From Pseudarthrobacter sp. NIBRBAC000502772 (lineage in GTDB: Bacteria > Actinomycetota > Actinomycetes > Actinomycetales > Micrococcaceae): a stretch of 64,000 nucleotides of DNA. The notes below the pieces were generated by a model. That model was not told where the DNA came from, ran no database searches, and was given only the letters and a program-made list of their open reading frames with translations. The stretch spans positions 124,001 to 188,000 of the forward strand of contig NZ_CP041188.1 in assembly GCF_006517235.1 (NCBI RefSeq), in the 5' to 3' direction. Position numbers and translations under genes: made by a program. Positions 49,615 through 58,968 of this stretch are shown here, piece by piece. How positions within the stretch are numbered: the stretch's first letter is position 1; each line of letters opens with the position of its first letter.

Positions 49615-51218
49615 TTGCCCCCACCGTCTTTCAGGGCCAGCGGGGGAACGTCCGTGTCCTCGCCCAGCACGGCCTGGATGTAGGCGGACCGGTCCAGCAT
49701 TTCGTGGGCGGCCTGGTCCGAGACAGTGAACAACGGGCCCGCAAAAACAGTGAGTGACACGCCCAGGACCACCAGGCCCAGGGTTGACCCCACCATGGTG
49801 CGGGGCAGCAGCGTGACGTTTTTGCGGCCGGCCCGGCTGCCGGTATCCGAATCCTTGGGCTCGGCCAGCAGGACGGGGTCCGGGTGCTCGGCGTCCGAGG
49901 GCTTGCGCCAGAAGGCGCGGTTCCAGACCCTCGCAACGGCCAGCAGCGTCAGGAGGCTGGTGACCACGCCGCCGACCACCAGGGCGTAGGCCAGGGGCGT
50001 GCCCAGTTCGATGCCCGCCTGGATGAGCCCCACTTTCCCCAGGAAACCGGAGAACGGCGGGATCCCGGCCAGGTTCATGGCGGGGATAAAGAACAGCAGG
50101 GCCAGCATGGGTGACAGCTTGGCGAGGCCTGCCAGCCGGTCCACGGAGGAGCTGCCGCCGCGGCGTTCGATCAGGCCCGTAACCAGGAAGAGGCTGGTCT
50201 GGATGGTGATGTGGTGGGCCACGTAGAACACGGCGGCGCCCAGCCCGGCCACCGAGGACATCGCCAGGCCGAACACCATGTAGCCGATGTGGCTGACCAG
50301 GGTGAAGGACAACAGACGTTTGATGTCGCTCTGGGCCAAGGCGCCGAGGATTCCCACCACCATCGTCAGCAGCGCCGCCACCATCAGCGGAGTGTTCAGG
50401 CTGTCCCCGGGGAAGAGCAGGGTCTCCGTGCGCACCATCGCGTAGACGCCCACTTTGGTCAGCAGGCCGGCGAACACGGCGGTGACCGGCGCGGGCGCCG
50501 TGGGGTAGGAGTCAGGCAGCCAGAACGACAGCGGGAACACGGCCGCCTTGATACCGAAGGCCACCAGGAGCAGCACGTGCAGCAGGGTCCGGGTTCCCTC
50601 GTCCAGGTCCGCGAGCTTGATGGCGAGGTCGGCCATGTTCACGGTTCCGGTGGCGCCATAGACCATGGCGATGGAGATCAGGAACAGCACCGAAGACACT
50701 ACGGAGACCACCACGTAGGTGACGCCGGCGCGGATGCGGGGGCCGGTCCCGCCCAGTGTCATCAGCACATAGCTTGCCGTCAGCAGGATCTCGAAGCCGA
50801 CGTACAGGTTGAACAGGTCCCCGGACAGGAACGCGTTAGAGACCCCGGCCACCAGGATCAGGTAGGTGGGGTGGAAGATCGACACCGGCGCGTCCTGGTC
50901 GCCGTCGGCCATGCCCTGCCCCGTGGCGTAGACCAACACAGCGAGGCTAATGGCCGACGACACCACGAGCATGAGGGACGAGAACTGGTCCACCACCATG
51001 GTGATGCCCCACGGCGGCAGCCAGCCACCGATGGTCACGGCGGCCGTTCCGCCGTCCCACACGGAGGCCAGCAGCAGGCACTCCAGCAGGAGGGTCAGGG
51101 ACAGCACGCCGATGCTGACCGCGCGCTGGGCACGGGAGTGCCGGATCAGCAGGAAGGCCAGGGCGGCACCGAGGATGGGAAGTACGACGGCGAGCGGGGC
51201 AAAGCTTGCGATGTTCAC
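49611..51218 (-). CDS. mnhD: Na+/H+ antiporter subunit D
   Basis: A 535-aa complex-I-like membrane subunit with about 14 helices. FNLYVGFEILLTASYVLMTL near 125 has the conserved Glu of the proton channel, and GIKAAVFPLSFWLPDSYPTA near 215 has the key Lys and the LPD motif. The GTG at 51218 follows GGAGGTGTGAA closely and is preferred to an upstream open extension that covers mnhC. It overlaps mnhC by four bases. Confidence 0.94.
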   Translation of the reverse strand: MNIASFAPLAVVLPILGAALAFLLIRHSRAQRAVSIGVLSLTLLLECLLLASVWDGGTAAVTIGGWLPPWGITMVVDQFSSLMLVVSSAISLAVLVYATGQGMADGDQDAPVSIFHPTYLILVAGVSNAFLSGDLFNLYVGFEILLTASYVLMTLGGTGPRIRAGVTYVVVSVVSSVLFLISIAMVYGATGTVNMADLAIKLADLDEGTRTLLHVLLLVAFGIKAAVFPLSFWLPDSYPTAPAPVTAVFAGLLTKVGVYAMVRTETLLFPGDSLNTPLMVAALLTMVVGILGALAQSDIKRLLSFTLVSHIGYMVFGLAMSSVAGLGAAVFYVAHHITIQTSLFLVTGLIERRGGSSSVDRLAGLAKLSPMLALLFFIPAMNLAGIPPFSGFLGKVGLIQAGIELGTPLAYALVVGGVVTSLLTLLAVARVWNRAFWRKPSDAEHPDPVLLAEPKDSDTGSRAGRKNVTLLPRTMVGSTLGLVVLGVSLTVFAGPLFTVSDQAAHEMLDRSAYIQAVLGEDTDVPPLALKDGGGK

Positions 51219-51808
51219 TTCACACCTCCTTCGGGACCAGGGGTTACGTTCCGCGAGCCGGGTTGCTCTTCGGCGGCGGCATCCGCGGCAGGAATCTTCT
51301 TGGCACCGGCCGTGACGGAACCCCCGGCCCCTTCCGGGCCGTCCGCAGCCGCTGGGTGGTCCGAGACCGTGCTCCCGTCGCCGCCAAGCATGGTCAGGGG
51401 AAACTCGGAAGTCTCGGCCGGGATCGGGGCGTCGTCCTCCGCGTCGAAGCGGGGGGTCTCGGCGACCCGGAGGTCCTCGACGTCGTCCTGGATCTCGTCC
51501 TGGCGGGCCAGGACCCACGTGCGGTAGATGATGCCGAGCATAAAGGCCGTCACGGCGAAGGAGATCACGATCGACGTGAGGATCAGGGCCTGTGGCAGCG
51601 GGTCCGCGTACTCATGCGCGCCGGTGTCCTTGTTGTACAGGGGTGCCAGGCCGGCATAGCCGCCGGTGGCCAGGATCAACAGGTTAGTGGCGTTCGCCAG
51701 CAGCATCAGCCCGAGCAGGACACGGGTGAGGCTGCGTTCCAGGATCAGGTAGATGCCGCACGCATACAGGGCACCCATCACGGTCAGCAGGGTCAGGTTG
51801 ACGCTCAT
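51215..51808 (-). CDS. mnhC: Na+/H+ antiporter subunit C
   Basis: A 197-aa NuoK-like subunit: ALYACGIYLILERSLTRVLL then GLMLLANATNLLILATGG, and PLPQALILTSIVISFAVTAF. A long acidic, Pro/Ala-rich C-terminal tail (about 115-197) is not part of the fold. It overlaps both neighbours by four bases. Confidence 0.93.
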   Translation of the reverse strand: MSVNLTLLTVMGALYACGIYLILERSLTRVLLGLMLLANATNLLILATGGYAGLAPLYNKDTGAHEYADPLPQALILTSIVISFAVTAFMLGIIYRTWVLARQDEIQDDVEDLRVAETPRFDAEDDAPIPAETSEFPLTMLGGDGSTVSDHPAAADGPEGAGGSVTAGAKKIPAADAAAEEQPGSRNVTPGPEGGVK

Positions 51809-54800
51809 CCTCGGCCCCTCGCAGTGGTTTCGGCGGGGACGCCCACGGGTTCCCGCACCTGGGCAGTCGCAGGGGCGTCGTCGTCTGGCGAGTCCTCGGC
51901 GGGCGCAGTTCTCTGCTCTTCAAAGTGTTCATCGATCTCGGAGCCCAGGCTGCGGAGGACGTCCAGCACCAGGCCGATCACCACAATGTAGACGCCGATG
52001 TCGAAGATGGTGGACGTAACGAACTTGATGTCCCCGAACACCGGCAGCCAGAGTTCGATGATGGCGGTCTGGAATACCTGGCCGCCCAGCAGCAGTGGCA
52101 CCACACCGGACGCCGCCGCAGTGGCGAGCCCGATCCCCAGCAGCGTTCCGGCGCCGACGGGCGTGGCCTCGCGCAGTTCGAACCGGCCGCCGGCCAGGTA
52201 GCGGATGGCCAGGGCAAGTCCGGCAGTCAGGCCGCCGGCGAAGCCGCCGCCGGGCAGGTTGTGGCCGGCCAGGAGGAGGTAGAGCGAGAAGATGATCAGG
52301 GAGTGGAAGATCAGCCGCGTGACCACTTCAAAGATGATGGAACGCCGTTCCGGTGCCAGGGTGCGCCCCGCCACGATCCAGGCATCCCGGGCGGAGGCGG
52401 CGAATTTGCGGCTGATGGCCAGGGCCGCGGCTTCCCGCGACCCGGGATCCACTGCGACCTGGCGGCCGACGCTGCCCTCGGCAATAGTTGCAGAGACCCT
52501 GGTCCGGTCGCCGCGGCCGCGGACGAAGATGAGGCTGGCAACACCTGTGGCGGCCAGTGCAAGGACGGATATTTCACCGAAAGTGTCCCAGGCGCGGATG
52601 TCCACCAGAGTCACGTTGACGATGTTCAGCCCGCCGCCGCCTTCATAGGCAAGGCGCGGGAATTCCAGGGACACGGGGACGGCCACCCGGGCGCCCATGG
52701 CGTGGATGGCGGCGAAGACCATGGTGACGCCGAACGCCGCCCCGATGATCACGCGGACCACCCGGTACTTGCCGCCGGTGCGGTCACGGAGTTCCGCGGG
52801 CAGGCTTCGCATGGCCAGGACAAAGGCCACCAGGATGATGGTTTCCACAAGCATCTGCGTGAGGGCCAGGTCCGGCGCGCCCTGGAGCGCGAACATCAGG
52901 GCAATCCCGTATCCGGTGACGGACACCATCAGCACGGCGAGGAACCGTTTGTTGGCCTTGACCGCGGCCAGCGCGCCGATCACAATTCCCGCCCCGACCA
53001 CGGGCTGCAGCGGCGAGTAGGGATCGATGAAGTACAGGTTGTCCGGCAGCGGCTTGCCCGCCAGCACCATCGCGGTCAGCGGCAGCGCAAACGCCATCGT
53101 GAGGATCACGGCGAGGTAGAAGTACAGGGAACCACGCTGCGTGCGGCCCGTAATCCAGACCGCGGTGTCGTCCAGGGCGCCGATGGTGAGCTGGTACATG
53201 CGGTCGCCGTCGATCCAGCCGGGAACGCGGGACTGCGCGCGGGCCACCAGGTTCCGTCCGAAGTACATCGCCAGGCCGAGGGCAAACGTGAGGGCGGTCA
53301 GTCCCAGGGCGGGGGTGAAACCGTGCCACAGCGCAAGGTGGCCGGCCTGCTCGGCCGGTGTGCCGGCGTCGGACGCGGTGGAGGCGAACAGCGCGGCGTA
53401 GGGCTGGACCCAGGCGTCCACTGACGCCGGCCAGAGGCCGTAGACGATGCTGAGGACGCTGAGGACGGCCGGGGCTGCCAGGAAGGAAGGCTTGACCGCC
53501 TTGAACGTTGTCCGCTCAATCCCGGGCTTCACCGCGAACGCTCCCCAGATAAAGCGCGCACTGTAGGCGAACGTGAGAACGGACCCGAGGACGATGCCCA
53601 CGAGCACCACCAGGCTCCAGGCCTCGCCGCCGGAAGCGTGGTGGACAAAGGCTTCCAGCACTGATTCCTTGGCCACAAATCCGGCGAGCAGCGGGACGCC
53701 TGCCATCGAGGCGGCACCGATGCCGGCCACTATTCCGAGCGCGCGGGACTGCCCGAACACGCCGGACAGCTGGCGCACATCGCGGGTCCCGGCCTGGTGG
53801 TCGATGATGCCCACCACCAGGAACAGGGTGGCCTTGAACAGTCCGTGGGCCAGGAGCATCGCGAGGCCGGCGAGGGCCGCATCCGGAGTGCCCAGCCCCA
53901 CCACCATGGTCAGGAACCCCAGCTGGCTGACGGTGCCGTAAGCCAGGATGAGTTTGATGTCGGTCTGCCGGAGCGCCCGGTAGCCGCCAACCAGCATGGT
54001 GGCAAGTCCCAGCCCCAGCACAATGGACTGCCAGTAGGCGGTGTCGGAAAATCCCGGGGCGAGCCGCGCCACCAGGTAGATCCCGGCCTTCACCATCGCC
54101 GCGGCGTGGAGGTACGCGCTCACCGGGGTTGGCGCTGCCATGGCTCCGGGAAGCCAGAAGTGGAAGGGAACCAGCGCGGACTTGCTGATGGCGCCCACCA
54201 GGATAAGTACGACGGCGGCGGCGACGATTGCTCCGGAAGGTCCGCTGATCAGCGTGGGAGCCTGAGCCAGGATCGCCGAAATCCTGTACGTGCCGGCGCT
54301 GTGGCCCAGCATGATCAGGCCTACCAGCATGGCCAGCCCGCCCGCGGTGGTGACCATCAGTGCCTGCAGCGCCGAACGCCGGGCCGCCAGCCTGGTGCGG
54401 GCGAAGCCGATCAGCAGGTAGGACAGGATGGTGGTGAGTTCCCAGAAGATGAACATCAGCAGAAGATCGTCAGCGATCACCAGGCCGAACATTACTCCCG
54501 CGAAGGCGAGGAACTGGGCGCCGAAGCCTCCGAGATCCTGGTCCTTGAGGCTGAAGTACCGGGCGCAATAGACGAGCACCAAGGCGCCGACGCCCAGGAT
54601 CAGGAGCGACATCACCCAGGCAAGGGGATCGAGCCGGAAGGCGAACTCAAGATCCAGCCCGGGAATCCACGGGATAACCTCCGAGACCGCGCCGGCGTCC
54701 GAGTACACGGCGCCGTGCTGGAACAGCAGCCAGACAAAGGACGCTGCGGGCGCAGCCGCCAGCGCGTAGAACGCGTTGCGACCCCAGGCCCTGAAGAGAA

Positions 54801-54849
54801 ACGGCGCCACGGCAGCCACCGCAAAGTGCACGGCAAGGACTGTGATCAC
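51805..54849 (-). CDS. mnhA: Na+/H+ antiporter subunits A and B fused
   Basis: 1014 aa. Residues 1 to about 760 are MrpA: HGLFKATLFLVVGIIDHQAG, LVPFHFWLPGAMAAPTPVSA and the long C-terminal extension QGAPDLALTQMLVETIILVA. From about 850 the MrpB domain follows (EVVTRLIFHSLIIFSLYLLL, then AGHNLPGGGFAGGL). The fusion removes the separate mnhB gene, common in actinobacteria. First gene of mnhAB-C-D-E-F-G. It exports Na+ in exchange for protons. Confidence 0.95.
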   Translation of the reverse strand: MITVLAVHFAVAAVAPFLFRAWGRNAFYALAAAPAASFVWLLFQHGAVYSDAGAVSEVIPWIPGLDLEFAFRLDPLAWVMSLLILGVGALVLVYCARYFSLKDQDLGGFGAQFLAFAGVMFGLVIADDLLLMFIFWELTTILSYLLIGFARTRLAARRSALQALMVTTAGGLAMLVGLIMLGHSAGTYRISAILAQAPTLISGPSGAIVAAAVVLILVGAISKSALVPFHFWLPGAMAAPTPVSAYLHAAAMVKAGIYLVARLAPGFSDTAYWQSIVLGLGLATMLVGGYRALRQTDIKLILAYGTVSQLGFLTMVVGLGTPDAALAGLAMLLAHGLFKATLFLVVGIIDHQAGTRDVRQLSGVFGQSRALGIVAGIGAASMAGVPLLAGFVAKESVLEAFVHHASGGEAWSLVVLVGIVLGSVLTFAYSARFIWGAFAVKPGIERTTFKAVKPSFLAAPAVLSVLSIVYGLWPASVDAWVQPYAALFASTASDAGTPAEQAGHLALWHGFTPALGLTALTFALGLAMYFGRNLVARAQSRVPGWIDGDRMYQLTIGALDDTAVWITGRTQRGSLYFYLAVILTMAFALPLTAMVLAGKPLPDNLYFIDPYSPLQPVVGAGIVIGALAAVKANKRFLAVLMVSVTGYGIALMFALQGAPDLALTQMLVETIILVAFVLAMRSLPAELRDRTGGKYRVVRVIIGAAFGVTMVFAAIHAMGARVAVPVSLEFPRLAYEGGGGLNIVNVTLVDIRAWDTFGEISVLALAATGVASLIFVRGRGDRTRVSATIAEGSVGRQVAVDPGSREAAALAISRKFAASARDAWIVAGRTLAPERRSIIFEVVTRLIFHSLIIFSLYLLLAGHNLPGGGFAGGLTAGLALAIRYLAGGRFELREATPVGAGTLLGIGLATAAASGVVPLLLGGQVFQTAIIELWLPVFGDIKFVTSTIFDIGVYIVVIGLVLDVLRSLGSEIDEHFEEQRTAPAEDSPDDDAPATAQVREPVGVPAETTARGRG

Positions 54850-55040
54850 TGGTATCTCCGCAACGTCAGGGATTCGATTGTCAAAAGTTAGGGCAGGCGG
54901 TCATTCGTCAGGTTCGGTGGCCACAGTTTATCAAGGCACCACTGGCACTTTTCCCGCCCCGGATCGCGGTACCTGCAATCTCCCCGGTGTCCGGCGTACT
55001 ATCACCGCGATGTTCGCCAGGGGCGGATACGATTCAGCCT

Positions 55041-56444
55041 ATGAACACCGCCAGCGCTCCTGAGGCCATGCAGCCGTCATCGGAACTCGCGTCCGGAACC
55101 CAGGCCACCGCCAAGGCCCGGGTCCTCGCCTGGGCCGCCTGGGACTGGGGATCTGCGGCCTTCAACGCGGTAATGACCACCTTCGTGTTCACGGTCTACC
55201 TCACCTCCAATGCCTTCGGCGGCGAGGATCAGGCTTCGGCCGTTCTTGGCGGTGCACTGGCCATTGCGGGGATCGCCATCGCGCTGCTCGCTCCGGTGAC
55301 CGGGCAGCGCTCGGACAACGGCGGGCGCCGCAAACTGTGGCTGGGAGTCAATACGGCTGCCGTCGCCATCCTGACGGGCCTGTGCTTCTTTGTGTTCCCG
55401 CGGCCTGAGTTCCTGCTGCTGGGCGTTTCCCTGATCGCGCTGGGGAATGTGTTCTTTGAGTTTGCCGGCGTCAACTACAACGCCATGCTGGCCCAGATCT
55501 CCACGCCGAAGAACATCGGCAAGGTCAGCGGATTCGGCTGGGGCATGGGCTATCTGGGCGGCATCGTGGCCCTGCTGATTGTGCTGCAGCTGTTTGTGCA
55601 GCCGAGCTTCGACTGGTTCGGCGCCTCCACCGAGGACAGCCTGAACATCCGGCTCGTGGCTGTGTTCTCCGCCCTGTGGTTCTTCATCTTCGCCCTGCCG
55701 GTGCTGTTCGCGGTCCCGGAACTCCCGCGCCCGGAGCGGGCCCGGCCCTTGGGTTTCCTGGCCTCCTACGGCCTGCTGATCCGCCGGATCAAGGCCATCT
55801 ATGCCACCAGCCCGCACACCATATACTTCCTCCTGGCCAGCGCAGTGTTCCGGGACGGCCTCGCTGCGGTGTTCACGTTCGGCGGGATCATCGCGGCCGG
55901 CACGTTTGGCTTCGAGTTGTCGCAGGTCATCTTCTTCGCCATCTTCGGCAACGTCGTTGCGGCGGTCGGCGCCGTCATCGGCGGGTTCCTGGACGATCGA
56001 GTGGGGCCCAAGGCCGTGATTATGGGTTCCCTGGTGGGGCTGCTGGTCGCCGGGACCATGATCCTGGTCCTCGGCAACGAAAACTACATCTTCTTTGGCA
56101 CGGCGTGGGCCGGCAGCACCACCTTCTGGGTCTTCGGGCTGTTCCTGTGCCTGTTTGTGGGGCCTGCCCAGTCCTCGTCGCGGGCTTACCTGGCCCGGCT
56201 GGCACCGCACGGCGAGTCCGGCGAGCTGTTCGGCCTTTACGCCACCACCGGCCGTGCCGTCAGTTTCCTGGCCCCGGCGCTGTTCACCCTGTGCATCACG
56301 CTGGCCACTCCGCTGGTGGCCCCTGGCGAGGCACAGCGCTGGGGAATCCTCGGCATCATGGTGGTGCTGCTCGCCGGCCTGCTGGTCCTGCTCCCGGTCA
56401 AGTCCCCGGACAAGACCGCCATCGCCGTCGTTCCAGCCTCCTAG
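55041..56444 (+). CDS. MFS transporter, UMF1 (Atg22-like) family
   Basis: A 467-aa membrane protein with about 12 helices. AWAAWDWGSAAFNAVMTTFV at the start and FEFAGVNYNAMLAQISTPKN near 145, with SGFGWGMGYLGGIVALLIVL, are the UMF1/Atg22-like signature. The substrate is unknown; amino-acid efflux is known for distant fungal relatives. TACGAT lies seven bases before the ATG with no ribosome-binding site, so transcription likely starts at the start codon. Confidence 0.88.
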   Translation: MNTASAPEAMQPSSELASGTQATAKARVLAWAAWDWGSAAFNAVMTTFVFTVYLTSNAFGGEDQASAVLGGALAIAGIAIALLAPVTGQRSDNGGRRKLWLGVNTAAVAILTGLCFFVFPRPEFLLLGVSLIALGNVFFEFAGVNYNAMLAQISTPKNIGKVSGFGWGMGYLGGIVALLIVLQLFVQPSFDWFGASTEDSLNIRLVAVFSALWFFIFALPVLFAVPELPRPERARPLGFLASYGLLIRRIKAIYATSPHTIYFLLASAVFRDGLAAVFTFGGIIAAGTFGFELSQVIFFAIFGNVVAAVGAVIGGFLDDRVGPKAVIMGSLVGLLVAGTMILVLGNENYIFFGTAWAGSTTFWVFGLFLCLFVGPAQSSSRAYLARLAPHGESGELFGLYATTGRAVSFLAPALFTLCITLATPLVAPGEAQRWGILGIMVVLLAGLLVLLPVKSPDKTAIAVVPAS

Positions 56445-56465
56445 CGCGAACGGGCACTTAAGCCC
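56444..56465 (+). repeat. 3'-end motif, copy D (after the UMF1 transporter)
   Basis: GCGCGAACGGGCACTT, then AAGCCC, overlapping the last base of the transporter stop codon. CGGGC and GCCCG within and just after it can pair as a small hairpin. It is one base shorter than copies A and B. Confidence 0.65.
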
Positions 56466-56496
56466 GAAACCGGCCTGCAAAGACTAGGCTGGTGGT

Positions 56497-56979
56497 ATGA
56501 ACGTGGACGAGACTGACCTCCCCGGCCTGGGCCGTCGGAAGGACTTCATGACGACTTCCGGCCGCCGCATCGGCGTCGTGGAGTTGCGCGAGGGCACGAT
56601 GGAACTCATCGTTTCCACTTGGGACGATCCCGACACCTGCCAGGCGTCGATTCCCCTGACCGGTGATGAGGCCGCCACCCTGGGTAACCTCCTGGGCGGG
56701 CAGCACCTTGCCATGAAGCTGACTGAAGAGCACCGGGAGATCCCGGGCATCGTGACCAGGCAGTTCTCCATCGCCCCGGAATCCCCGTTCCAGAACCAGC
56801 CCATGGGGAAGGCCTGCATCCGCACCCGCTGCGGAGTCTCGATCGTGGCGATCATGCGTGAAGGCGAAGTGCTCCCGTCGCCGGGACCCGACGTCGTACT
56901 TCACTCCGGTGACCTCCTCGTTGCAGTTGGAACGCAAGAAGGCCTCGATTCGGCGGCCGACATCCTGCGCAACGGCTGA
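56497..56979 (+). CDS. Cation:proton antiporter regulatory subunit (TrkA-C domain)
   Basis: A 160-aa cytoplasmic regulator like KhtT/AmhM. The N-terminal part (GRRIGVVELREGTMELIVST) precedes a TrkA-C domain from about 80: AIMREGEVLPSPGPDVVLHS then GDLLVAVGTQEGLDSAADIL. It senses ions or nucleotides to gate the antiporter next door, five bases downstream. TAGGCT lies six bases before the ATG, another leaderless candidate. Confidence 0.88.
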   Translation: MNVDETDLPGLGRRKDFMTTSGRRIGVVELREGTMELIVSTWDDPDTCQASIPLTGDEAATLGNLLGGQHLAMKLTEEHREIPGIVTRQFSIAPESPFQNQPMGKACIRTRCGVSIVAIMREGEVLPSPGPDVVLHSGDLLVAVGTQEGLDSAADILRNG

Positions 56980-56984
56980 GCGTC

Positions 56985-58166
56985 ATGGACCCGCTGGCCC
57001 TGACCCTCATTGAACTGGGGGCCGTTGTGTTCTGCCTTGGCCTCCTGGCCAGGCTGGCCGGACGGATCGGAATGTCACCCATCCCGCTCTACCTCGTTGG
57101 CGGACTCGCCTTCGGCGCAGGCGGTGTGGTCAAACTCGAAGGTATGCACGAATTCGCACATCTCTCGGGCGAAATCGGCGTGATCCTGCTGCTGCTTATG
57201 CTCGGTTTGGAATATACGGCTGCCGAGCTTTTCACCGGTCTGCGCAGGTCCTGGCAGGCCGGTGTTCTTGACCTGGTGCTGAATTTCCTGCCCGGCGCGG
57301 CGCTGGCGCTCCTGCTCGGCTGGGGAACGGTGGGCGCCATGGTTATGGGCGGTGTCACGTACATATCGTCCTCAGGGATCGCCGCTAAAGTCATCACGGA
57401 CCTGGGCCGGATCGGTAACCGCGAGACCCCCGTGGTGCTGTCCATCCTCGTGTTCGAGGACCTGGCCATGGCTGTGTACCTGCCCATCCTCACCGCCACC
57501 CTCGCGGGCGTGAGCTTCCTGGGCGGGCTCACCACGGTAGCAATCTCGCTGGCCGTGGTCACCGTCGTGTTAATGGTGGCGCTGCGGCACGGCCACCGTG
57601 TATCAAAAGCGGTGCACAGCGAAAACTCCGAAGTATTCCTGCTCAACCTGCTCGGCGCCGCACTGCTGGTGGCCGGCGTCGCGTCAGCCCTGCAGGTTTC
57701 GGCCGCAGTGGGCGCGTTTATGTTGGGTATCGCGATCTCGGGAGCTACCGCCCACAGCGCCACCCGGATCCTGGAACCGCTGCGGGATCTCTTTGCGGCC
57801 ATCTTCTTTGTGGCCTTCGGGCTCAACACAGACCCGTCGACCATCCCGCCGGTACTCGGCTGGGCTCTGATCCTGGCGGCCATCACTGCCACCACCAAGA
57901 TGCTCACGGGCATCTGGGCTGCCAAACGGGCCGGAATTGCACGCCGGGGCCGCTTCCGTGCAGGCGCCGCCCTGATTGCCCGCGGCGAGTTCTCCATTGT
58001 GATCGCCGGCCTGGCCGTGGCGTCTGGCGTGGTCCCGGACGATCTCGCCGCCCTGGCAACCGCCTACGTGCTGATCATGGCCGTCCTCGGGCCGCTTGCC
58101 GCGCGCTATGTGGAACCGGTGCTCAAGGCGTTCGGCGGGCCTGTCCGGTTGGCCGCGAAGGCGTAG
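56985..58166 (+). CDS. CPA2-family cation/H+ antiporter (KhtU/KefB-like)
   Basis: A 393-aa membrane antiporter with about 12 helices. GVILLLLMLGLEYTAAELFT, YISSSGIAAKVITDLGRIGN, SILVFEDLAMAVYLPILTAT (with the ion-site Glu-Asp pair) and IARGEFSIVIAGLAV are typical of CPA2. No Rossmann domain is fused; the separate TrkA-C protein upstream takes that part. It likely exports K+ or ammonium in exchange for protons. Confidence 0.9.
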   Translation: MDPLALTLIELGAVVFCLGLLARLAGRIGMSPIPLYLVGGLAFGAGGVVKLEGMHEFAHLSGEIGVILLLLMLGLEYTAAELFTGLRRSWQAGVLDLVLNFLPGAALALLLGWGTVGAMVMGGVTYISSSGIAAKVITDLGRIGNRETPVVLSILVFEDLAMAVYLPILTATLAGVSFLGGLTTVAISLAVVTVVLMVALRHGHRVSKAVHSENSEVFLLNLLGAALLVAGVASALQVSAAVGAFMLGIAISGATAHSATRILEPLRDLFAAIFFVAFGLNTDPSTIPPVLGWALILAAITATTKMLTGIWAAKRAGIARRGRFRAGAALIARGEFSIVIAGLAVASGVVPDDLAALATAYVLIMAVLGPLAARYVEPVLKAFGGPVRLAAKA

Positions 58167-58190
58167 GCCACCACGCTCCCCGCACCGAGA

Positions 58191-58245
58191 GGTTAGATCT
58201 CGGCGCTATAGCGCTAAGCCCGGGCCTGAGCGCCGGGATCTCACC
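58191..58245. repeat. Inverted repeat between convergent antiporter and dcd genes
   Basis: The 17-base arms 58191-58207 and 58229-58245 pair with two mismatches around a 21-base loop that itself contains TAGCGCTA. Its place between two convergent stops suggests a shared terminator. Confidence 0.65.
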
Positions 58246-58261
58246 CCTCGAAGGAAAAGGC

Positions 58262-58837
58262 TCAGACCTCGGTGCGGTGGAAGTTCAGGTGGCTTCGGCT
58301 GGCCGTCGGCCCGCGCTGGCCCTGGTAGCGGTTGCCGTATTCGCCGGAACCGTACGGGAACTCAGCAGCAGAGGTCAGCCGGAAGAAGCACAGCTGGCCG
58401 ATCTTCATGCCGGGCCAGAGCTTGATGGGCAGCGTGGCCATGTTGGACAGCTCCAGCGTGACGTGGCCGGAAAATCCCGGATCAATGAACCCGGCCGTGG
58501 AGTGCGTCAGCAGGCCCAGACGGCCCAGGGAGGACTTGCCTTCCAACCGCGCAGCAATGTCGTCCGGCAACGTGACGGCCTCGTAGGTGGAACCCAGGAC
58601 AAACTCGCCGGGGTGCAGGATGAACGGCTCACCGCTCTCCACCTCCACAAGCCGCGTCAGCTCGGGCTGCTCTTCGGCGGGGTCGATGTGCGCGTACTTA
58701 TGGTTGTCGAAAAGTCGGAAGAACCGGTCGATCCGCACGTCCACCGAGGATGGCTGGACCATCGCGGGATCGTACGGTTCGAGGACGATCCGTTGGGTGT
58801 CTAGTTCGGCACGAATATCGCGGTCAGAGATCAGCAC
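58262..58837 (-). CDS. dcd: dCTP deaminase
   Basis: Deaminates dCTP for thymidylate synthesis; 191 aa, the usual length. [59 protein letters not shown] and [20 protein letters not shown] are the trimeric dUTPase-like fold, with the catalytic Glu in the last of these. Relatives in this phylum may be bifunctional (to dUMP). The GTG at 58837 follows TATTTT by seven bases, a leaderless layout; a TTG three codons upstream is unlikely. Confidence 0.95.
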   Translation of the reverse strand: MLISDRDIRAELDTQRIVLEPYDPAMVQPSSVDVRIDRFFRLFDNHKYAHIDPAEEQPELTRLVEVESGEPFILHPGEFVLGSTYEAVTLPDDIAARLEGKSSLGRLGLLTHSTAGFIDPGFSGHVTLELSNMATLPIKLWPGMKIGQLCFFRLTSAAEFPYGSGEYGNRYQGQRGPTASRSHLNFHRTEV

Positions 58838-58855
58838 GCCTCCCAAAATACCGCA

Positions 58856-58864
58856 TTATCCACA
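58856..58864. promoter_or_regulatory. Perfect DnaA box in the dcd promoter
   Basis: TTATCCACA, the consensus DnaA box, lies six bases upstream of the TATTTT -10 candidate of dcd (on dcd's strand it reads TGTGGATAA). DnaA bound here would cover the -35 region. A single box is not an origin of replication. Confidence 0.6.
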
Positions 58865-58968
58865 GCCCACAGTTTTTCGTTGTTGCTGTCGCCTAGTGGG
58901 GCTAATGTTGCCTCAGCATGTCAGCCGCCGGATGGTCTCCCGGCTGGTACAACTGAACTGATCTGGGG

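Noticed and set aside
50211..51527. A 438-codon plus-strand frame opposite mnhD and mnhC
   Set aside because: His/Gln/Gly-rich complement of membrane-protein genes; the Mrp operon on the other strand explains the region.
58856..58864. DnaA box as evidence for a replication origin
   Set aside because: Only one box, no AT-rich unwinding region, and no dnaA, dnaN or gyrase genes nearby.
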